From Agromyces albus (GTDB lineage Bacteria > Actinomycetota > Actinomycetes > Actinomycetales > Microbacteriaceae), in the NCBI RefSeq assembly GCF_030815405.1, contig NZ_JAUSWX010000001.1, positions 2,728,001 through 2,792,000 of the forward strand: a stretch of 64,000 nucleotides of DNA, read 5' to 3'. Below are positions 50,009 through 56,600 of the stretch, one piece after another (position 1 is the first letter of the stretch; each line of letters opens with the position of its first letter). Made by a program: the position numbers and the translations under genes. The notes under the pieces were generated by a model. The model saw nothing but the letters and a program-made list of their open reading frames with translations, was not told the DNA's origin and made no database searches.

Positions 50009-50761
50009 ATGGAGATCGAGCCGACGGGCCCCGCCCGCTTCGACGTGCCGCTCGACGTCGCAAAGGTGCAGACGGCCGGCCGCTACAACTCCGGCTTCAT
50101 CGTCGTGGGCGTCGTCCTTCTCGCCGGATCCCTGGCCGGCCTCTGGGCGATGCTCGCGACGGGGTTCGGCTCGTGGTTCACCGTCATCCTCGTCGGCCTG
50201 TTCGCGGTCGCCTCTCTCGGACTCATCGTGACGAGCGCGCTGCGCCGACGGATGCTCCTCCTCCTCGTCGGCCGATCGGCCTCCGCCTGCACGATCACCG
50301 ACGACGGCATCACGCTCGCCGGCGCGCCCGAGATCCGCTGGAGCGACCTCGAATTCGTCGCGGTGCTGAACGACCGCCCGCGCACCAATCGCCTGCGATC
50401 GGTGCCGGTGTTCGGCTGGTTCGGGCGGCTCGCCCTGAAGGCCGGAAACGGCACGATCCTCTGCGAACTCGCGGTGCGCGACGGCGAGGCGCTGCAGCGG
50501 CGGTTCGCAGATCCGGCCGCGGCCCGTCGAGTCACCCTCTTCGGGCGGTGGCCCGACGGCACCCGTCGTGGCGTGCTCCCCCTGCTTCTCGATGCAGTCC
50601 TCTCCGAGGCATCGACGCAAGACGTGGTGCGGGCGGTCTTCGACGCGGCATCCGCTCATCACGTTCCGGTCGTGCTGCACGAGTCGACCTTCGAGCACTA
50701 CAAATGGAAGGCGCCGCTGCTCGACCCGAAGTGGCCGACCACGACGACCGGCGACGGGTAG
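50009..50761 (+). CDS. Hypothetical membrane protein with PH-like soluble domain
   Basis: 250 residues. Two membrane helices (about 29-50 and 55-75) precede a segment (90-170) with the strand pattern TITDDGITLAGAPEIRWSDLEFV, as in bacterial PH-like domains. The remainder is soluble. Adjacent to, and probably co-transcribed with, the preceding gene. Role unknown; it lies next to, but faces away from, the T7SS locus. Confidence 0.55.
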   Translation: MEIEPTGPARFDVPLDVAKVQTAGRYNSGFIVVGVVLLAGSLAGLWAMLATGFGSWFTVILVGLFAVASLGLIVTSALRRRMLLLLVGRSASACTITDDGITLAGAPEIRWSDLEFVAVLNDRPRTNRLRSVPVFGWFGRLALKAGNGTILCELAVRDGEALQRRFADPAAARRVTLFGRWPDGTRRGVLPLLLDAVLSEASTQDVVRAVFDAASAHHVPVVLHESTFEHYKWKAPLLDPKWPTTTTGDG

Positions 50762-50806
50762 CGGTGCCCATCTCATGCACGCCCGCACGTCGATAGGGTG
50801 GTCAGC

Positions 50807-51433
50807 ATGTTCGACGGACTGAGACGACAGCTCGATGAGCGCGATATCGCGCGCAACGCGGTACTGCTCCCCGGTGATACCGGTGAACCGCAGCAAGGCG
50901 CGCTCACGCTCCGTGAGCAGGAGTCCGGCTTCGAGCTCGCCACGATCGACTACGGCCGAACCGTGCCGCTCGCGGTCGAAGACTCGGCCGAAGCCGCCGC
51001 GCAGCGGCTGCTCGCCTACCTCGACCAGCCGCTCCCCGAGCCGCGGACGATGAGCGCACCCGACTTCCAGGCCCTCGTGGCGGCGGCCGAACACCACCTG
51101 GCCGACCTTCGCACTCGCCTCGCCGATGCCGGCCGACTGCTCATTCGAATTCCGGCAGACCTCGCCCTCGATCGCATCGGAGTGCTCGACGGCGTCTTCC
51201 TGTTCTCAGCGGGAACGTCGGTCGAAGCGCGCGCCCTGCCGCCGACCGCCCTCGCCGACGGCGCAGCCCTGCATCGCTTCGTCACCGCGCGAGAGGTGCT
51301 CGCGAACGTCGAACTCGTGCAGCCCTGGTTCGGCCAGCCGGGCGGCGCAATCCGGTTCGCCCTCGCCGACGACTTCCTCGGCATTCGCGACCTCGTCGCT
51401 TCGGGCACCCTCAGTCGTGTCGAGGTCGCCTGA
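50807..51433 (+). CDS. Hypothetical cytosolic protein
   Basis: 208 residues from an ATG that lies 7 bases after a TAGGGT -10 box (50794-50799), a leaderless layout; the in-frame GTG 9 bases earlier would overlap the -10 box. Mostly soluble alpha/beta, no signal or membrane segment, no recognised motif. Convergent with the T7SS immunity genes across a hairpin. Could be an accessory or immunity protein by location, but nothing in the sequence shows it. Confidence 0.5.
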   Translation: MFDGLRRQLDERDIARNAVLLPGDTGEPQQGALTLREQESGFELATIDYGRTVPLAVEDSAEAAAQRLLAYLDQPLPEPRTMSAPDFQALVAAAEHHLADLRTRLADAGRLLIRIPADLALDRIGVLDGVFLFSAGTSVEARALPPTALADGAALHRFVTAREVLANVELVQPWFGQPGGAIRFALADDFLGIRDLVASGTLSRVEVA

Positions 51434-51434
51434 C

Positions 51435-51469
51435 CGTCAGCCGCACGGCGACGTGGATCACGGCTGACG
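51435..51469. terminator. Bidirectional terminator hairpin at the end of the T7SS locus
   Basis: CGTCAGCCG (51435-51443) pairs perfectly with CGGCTGACG (51461-51469) around a 17-base loop, between convergent stop codons at 51433 and 51497. It would end the polytoxin-immunity transcript. Confidence 0.6.
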
Positions 51470-51496
51470 TCGCGCTGCCGGCGCCGGCCGGCTGCT

Positions 51497-51829
51497 TCAC
51501 CAGCCCTGGCACCCTGCGCATGCCTGCCCGAGCCCGTTGAACCCGGTCGCGGGGTCTTTGAAGATCGCCCAGGCCGCGACGGTGTTCCCGCTGCGCGCCG
51601 CCGTGTCCATGTTGCGCAGGGTCTCGAGTCCGGTCGGATGCCACTCGAGGTACGACTGCTCCTCGATGCCGTCGGTGCCCTGGAGGAGGACTCCGCGGAC
51701 CGCGTCGATCCGCTCCACGAGCAACGGCGCGTCGCCGGGCTTCATGGATGCCGCGATTCCGGTCTCCACGAGGTTGAGCACCGGTTGGCGCAACTCCGCG
51801 CACCGGAACTCCAGCGCCTGACTCGTCAT
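51497..51829 (-). CDS. Small protein with C-terminal CxxCQ motif
   Basis: 110 residues from an ATG with an AGGAGG site. All-helical character, ending GLGQACAGCQGW, with C104 and C107. The helix plus C-terminal CxxC recalls the haem site of cytochrome c'-type bundles (CxxCH), but the histidine is Gln and there is no signal peptide, so haem binding is unlikely. Last gene of the immunity array, 70 bases from its neighbour rather than overlapping, so it may be an independent addition. No known family recognised. Confidence 0.5.
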   Translation of the reverse strand: MTSQALEFRCAELRQPVLNLVETGIAASMKPGDAPLLVERIDAVRGVLLQGTDGIEEQSYLEWHPTGLETLRNMDTAARSGNTVAAWAIFKDPATGFNGLGQACAGCQGW

Positions 51830-51899
51830 TCGAACCCTCCTCGTCGCAGCGGTCGGCCACCATCGATCGGGGCCACTTCCGTGGGGTGTGCCCGGAGCC

Positions 51900-52208
51900 T
51901 CATCGGCCCTCGGCCGGGGGGCGGTACACGAACTGCTCCTTCGGCGTGCGCCGTCCCTCGCGGAACGCCTTGATGGCCTCGTGCGGAGGCGCGGCGGACG
52001 AGGCGAAGAGCACCGTCTCATCGGGTGCGACGTAGATCGAACCGCCGCCGCGCACCGCTCGGTAGACCACGACCGCGTCATCCTCGGGAAGCAGCCGGAT
52101 CGAGAACTCGAGTCCGGGCGCGATGCGTTCGAACAGCTCCAGTCCCACGTCGATGAGCCGCTGCTGCTGGCTCGTGGGCTCGGGCTGGTCTGACTGCTGG
52201 TCCGTCAT
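51900..52208 (-). CDS. Putative immunity protein, paralogue of 52765-53064
   Basis: 102 residues. Shares roughly 35-40% identity by eye with the 99-residue protein two genes upstream (APGLEF near residue 30, a GG turn, LF.SSA, EGRRT). Acidic, cytosolic, no motif known to me. Start overlaps the upstream stop by ATGA. By array order it sits opposite the first papain-fold toxin domain, so I infer it protects against that domain. Confidence 0.6.
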   Translation of the reverse strand: MTDQQSDQPEPTSQQQRLIDVGLELFERIAPGLEFSIRLLPEDDAVVVYRAVRGGGSIYVAPDETVLFASSAAPPHEAIKAFREGRRTPKEQFVYRPPAEGR

Positions 52209-52762
52209 CGTTCCTGTTCTTCCTGCGATGCATCCGATCGCGACGACACATTACCGGCCCGCTCGACAACGACACCCCGCGGAGACAGGAGCGCATCGAT
52301 GAGCTCATGCTCGGACATCCGCGCGACGTGCGCGAACGACACCGCCTCGCGCATTCCGGTGCGGTTCCGCGGGAACCGGGCCGAGCGGCGATCGCCGTCG
52401 ACGTCCCAGTGCAGCACCACCTGCTCACCGCTGTCGTCGAGGTCGAAGCCCTCGGGGAGGTCGCTCACCTCGCTCGGCAGAGTCGTGCTCGGGAGTCGCA
52501 GCTGCGCACGGACGTTCACGCCGAGTGTGAGTACGAGGTATCGGCGAACGGATTCGAGCGACTCGCTCGACATGATCACACGCGGTGCCGAGCTCCGATT
52601 CCTGGTCTCCAGTTCGTAGCGCCCGTTCCGCTCGAAGATCGTGTCAGCCGTCTCCATGTCGCTGAGGCGGATCACCGCGTCCTTCGGCGGGGCGGACGCA
52701 ATCCGGCCCTTCGCCGCGAAGGCGAGGAGGGCGACGTCGGCGTCCACATCGGTATTCGCCAT
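52205..52762 (-). CDS. Putative immunity protein for the TNT domain (Imm61-like?)
   Basis: 185 residues from an ATG directly after the previous gene (2 bases). Cytosolic alpha/beta protein; the stretch FERNGRYELETRNRSS followed by ESVRRYLVLTLGVNVR and a WDVDGDRR strand is reminiscent of the Imm61 family, a recollection I cannot check. Its size is close to that of the Mycobacterium TNT immunity factor (about 175 residues). It sits between the two small paralogues, just as TNT sits between the two deamidase domains. Confidence 0.55.
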   Translation of the reverse strand: MANTDVDADVALLAFAAKGRIASAPPKDAVIRLSDMETADTIFERNGRYELETRNRSSAPRVIMSSESLESVRRYLVLTLGVNVRAQLRLPSTTLPSEVSDLPEGFDLDDSGEQVVLHWDVDGDRRSARFPRNRTGMREAVSFAHVARMSEHELIDALLSPRGVVVERAGNVSSRSDASQEEQER

Positions 52763-52764
52763 GA

Positions 52765-53064
52765 TCAGCCCTGCCGTCGTTGGGCGGCTGCTGCGTCGAG
52801 GTCGGCGGCGGACGTTCGCTTGCCGGCCCGCCAGCTCTCGATCATCGGATCGCGCCACAATGCCGACGTGCCGAACAGCAGCGAGCCGTCGTCGCCGACG
52901 ATGAGCTGGCTGCCACCGTAGCCGAGTTGCCAGACGTACACGGCGCCCTCGTCGGCCAGCGCTTCCACGCCGAACTCGAGTCCGGGAGCGAGCGCCTCGA
53001 GGTACCGCTCACCGATGCGGGCGAGCTCCTGCTGCCGGGCGGACAGTCCTGCGTCGTCGGTCAT
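52765..53064 (-). CDS. Putative immunity protein, paralogue of 51900-52208
   Basis: 99 residues, ATG start overlapping the Tdi1-like stop by ATGA. Layout: a helix (RQQELARIGERYLEAL), APGLEF, then beta-strands with GAVYVWQLGYGG and LLFGTSA, and a C-terminal WRAGKRT. Clearly related to the 102-residue protein downstream. Proposed partner is the second (C-terminal) papain-fold domain of the polytoxin. Confidence 0.6.
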   Translation of the reverse strand: MTDDAGLSARQQELARIGERYLEALAPGLEFGVEALADEGAVYVWQLGYGGSQLIVGDDGSLLFGTSALWRDPMIESWRAGKRTSAADLDAAAAQRRQG

Positions 53065-53657
53065 CGCGCGGTTCCTTCCTCGGCCGCGGGCGGGTCGAGC
53101 TCATCGAGATCGCGCGGCGCGCCAGACGTCTGCACGAGGAACGCGAGGTGCTCCTTGAGCTTGCGTCGGGCGACGTTGTCGACGCTCTCCGGACCGCCCA
53201 TCGCCAACGGCAGCTTGAATCCGAAGCACTCGTCGATCTCGGGTAGCCCGAGCGCGGCGACGGCGTCGTCGTAGAAGAGGCGACGCAGATCCGCCTGTTG
53301 CGTCGCCGAGTCCTCCATGTCGTCGAAGATGACGTCGGACACCCTCCGAGAGAACGGCACGAAGAACCCGTATCGGTAGAGGACGAGCACATACGTGCGC
53401 TCCCACTGCACGATGAGGTCGCCCCACGCGGTCGCGAACACAGGGAGCGCACCTGGGTGCGACGGAAGGATGGCATCCATCACCGGAAGGAGGAGTGCGG
53501 GGTCGATCAGCCGTACGAACCCATCGGACGTCATCAGGGCACCGTCTTCGGTCCAGGCCTCCTCCATGGTGATCGGCACGCTCTTGCCATACTCTTCGAT
53601 CACTTCGGGCGAGATAGGACCGGCGACCCGGAACCCGCCCCGCAAGTTGCCACTCAT
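53061..53657 (-). CDS. Tdi1-like immunity protein (GAD-like plus DUF1851 C-terminal domain)
   Basis: 198 residues; the ATG overlaps the polytoxin stop (ATGA, 53654-53657), so the two are translationally coupled. The N-terminal GAD-like region (EVIEEYGKSVPITMEEAWTE) is followed by the DUF1851/Tdi1-C pattern: DPALLLPVMDAILP, VFATAWGDLIVQWER, ECFGFKLPLAMGG and a final VARRKLKEHLAFLVQ helix. In Agrobacterium, Tdi1 neutralises the Tde1 DNase. The toxin next door ends in a Tde1-type domain, so the pairing is well supported by family knowledge and position. Confidence 0.82.
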   Translation of the reverse strand: MSGNLRGGFRVAGPISPEVIEEYGKSVPITMEEAWTEDGALMTSDGFVRLIDPALLLPVMDAILPSHPGALPVFATAWGDLIVQWERTYVLVLYRYGFFVPFSRRVSDVIFDDMEDSATQQADLRRLFYDDAVAALGLPEIDECFGFKLPLAMGGPESVDNVARRKLKEHLAFLVQTSGAPRDLDELDPPAAEEGTAR

Positions 53658-56600
53658 GAGACCTCTTTGATCGTGATGTTCATGTGGATGCCGTGCCACA
53701 TCGATAGTGGCACGCGGTCGAGGAATCGCAGCACTTGCGCCTCCATTTGGGGCACGAAGTGGTTCTTGAAGATGTTCCCGATCTTGCCGTTCTCTATTCC
53801 GCCGTTCATGCCGCTGATGTCGGTCGGATTGCCGCCGGCCACCATGTCGAGTCGGTGCGTCGCGTTCAACTTGCTACGTTCATTCACCGCGGTGAGTTCG
53901 GCCTCTCGGGGGTCGAGATCTGGGTCGAGGCGCAGGAGGGTTTCGACCCGGTCAGCCAACCAGGCATCGCGCACAGCTCGTTGTGCCGCTTCCGACCCCG
54001 AGACCTCACGAGGGTCAGCCGGATGGTTGATGAAGGCCGATCGGCGTTCGAGCCACTCGGCCACGGTCATGCTGTTGAGCACCTCGTCGGCGTCACGGAA
54101 CTGGAGGTCCATTTCGTCGGGGTCGCAGTTCGACGGACACTCGGTCGAGAGCTCGAGCCGCTCGCCGATCACGAGGCGCCCGTCGGGATCCATACCGACG
54201 ACGGGGTCCTCGCCTGCCATGAGGTCCGCGAGCAGCCGAGTCTCTTCGGGTGTCAGAGGCCCGTCGGACAACTCCCGGCCGCGCGTGTACTCGACGAACT
54301 CGCTGAACCGATTGGTGATCCTCCACTCTCGCGGGTTCTTCGGCGAGCGCTCGGGAGTGCCTCCGTACTCCGGGGTGGTGCCGGGCGCACTGCTCGGGGT
54401 TGCCGTGGTGTCGGGCGCGGTGCTCGGGGTCGCCGTGCCATCAGCCTGAGTGCTGAGGTTCGGCGGAGGCGTGAACGCGGGGTTCCAGACCGTCCCGAGA
54501 TCGGGCGACCCCGTCGCCGGGCGGGCGACCCCACCGGGGGTCTCGATGCCCGATTGGTGCGAGGTCCACGGCGCGAGCTCGGGAGTGCTGCCGGTGGCGG
54601 CCTCGACGACCGACGGGTGGAAGCCCGCGTGCCCGAATCGCACGTTGCCCATCGCGGGCGGCCATCCGGCGACCATTCCCGTCTGCGAGTCGAGCGTGAG
54701 GATCGTGCCGTTGTGGTTGTACGCCACGAACCAGTGCCCCATGCCCGAGTTGCGCACGACGCCGACGACGGTGTGCGAGCCCGGCCCGAGGTGCTGCAGG
54801 GTGCCGGCGATCTGCTCCGGCGTCATGACGAGCTGCGGCACTCCCGTGTCGCTCTCCATTCCCGCGATGTCCCTCGAGGACGCTTCCGCGGTGTGCGGCG
54901 TCGCGCCGTTGAGGATCGCGTTGAGCGTCGAGGCGGTGGAACCGCAGTTGAACGAGAACGGGGAGTTCGGGTCTCCGTCGAAGTTGGGATTGATCAGATG
55001 CTGCTTGAGCAGCTCGATGACCTCGCTCGGATCCATCGTGGAGATGTTGCTCGACGGGTCGACGGGGATCGAAGCCGGCTTCGGCGCCTCGGGAGCGGCG
55101 GGGCTCGCCGTGTCGTCACCGGGCGTCTCGACCTCGGCCGTGTCGGCGGCCGTCGGCGTCTGATCGGTTGCAGTCGACGCCTCGGGCGCACTCTCAGGCG
55201 CAGTCGACGCCTCGGGTGCGCTCTCAGGCACGGTCGACGCCTCGGGTGAGCCGTCAGATCCGAACAGATGATGCGCCGGCGTTGTGGCGGGACTGTCTGC
55301 CGGCGTCGTTGAACCCCGCGGAGCCGCGGGCGCTGAAGCCCTCGGTGCATCGATTCCATCTCCCGACGGAAGCGTGGGCAGGTAGTGGCCCGCGGCCCCA
55401 TCGACGTCGGTCCGGCTGAGGACACCTTCCTTGATGAGCCCGTCGACTGACATCGGACTTCCGTCGACGTCGAGGATGCGAACCTGGATCCCACCGCCCG
55501 GATGACCGAATGCCGGAGCGATCTCCGAAACCTCGATGCGCATACCGGGAGGAAGGGAGCCACCGGTGAGTCGGTAGATCGAGTACGGATCCCGCAGGTT
55601 GCTCGGCGGCAGCGAGCGCTGCTCGAAGGGCGTGCCCGGGAAGGAGAAGAAGTCGCCTCGCGGCAGGCCCATTCTGTCGAGCACGTCGCCGTAGTTAGCG
55701 AGGAATGCGTCGAGGTCGCGGAATTCCACGAACGACCCCTGCGTGCCGCCGTCGTTGCCCGGGTAGACGGGCCAGCCGTTCTCGTCGGTGTAGCGCGCCT
55801 CCCACTCGGTGCGGGTGAACGGCGTGCCGTCGTCGTCGCGGCCGTACGGCGCGTCGGGGTCGGTGATGAGGTCGGCGATCGCGTCAGGCACCGTTCCCGG
55901 ATGCGCGAAATCATCGCCGAGCGCGCCGCTCTCACCGGGTGCACGGAGGTCGCCGTAGTTCGGATCGATCGGGTTGCTGGACACACGGTCGTCGACGCGA
56001 TCCCAGCCCGGGCCGTTGTCGGCGCCGGACAGGACCGGGTCGCCCATGGACTCGTCCCAAGGGGTGTCGCGATCGGGCGAGCCATCCGTGGTCTCGCCAC
56101 GGCCGGGTGCGCCATCGCCCGCCGGACCCTGCTTCGGAGCGTCCGCCTCGGTCGGCGTGGACGGCGAGCCGTCGGCCGGTTGCGTGGTGGAGCCGTCGCC
56201 GGGAGTCGACGAAGCATCCGTCGTCGTCGCGGCATCCGGAGTCACCGACGCGGCATCGGGGGCGGTCGGGGTGACGCCCGGCGTGGACGCGCCGGAGGCA
56301 TTCGCATCGGTCGCGACTGGGTCGACGACGAGCTCCGGCGGGATGGAGGCATCCCAGGAGGTCGCATTGGGCTCGTCGGGCGGCCATGGGCTCCGCGTGT
56401 GCGTCTGGGCATCGAGGGTCCACATGTTCGTGCCGTCGAAGAACGCGTTGAACCAGTGGCCTTCCGTTCCCCTCGATCGGTCGATACCGACGACGGCGTG
56501 GGAACCCGGCCCGAGTGCACGAAGCGTCGCCTCGATCTGCTCGGGGGTCATCGTCGTCTGGGGATTGCCGGTGCGCCCCTCCATCTGGGGGATGGTGTAG

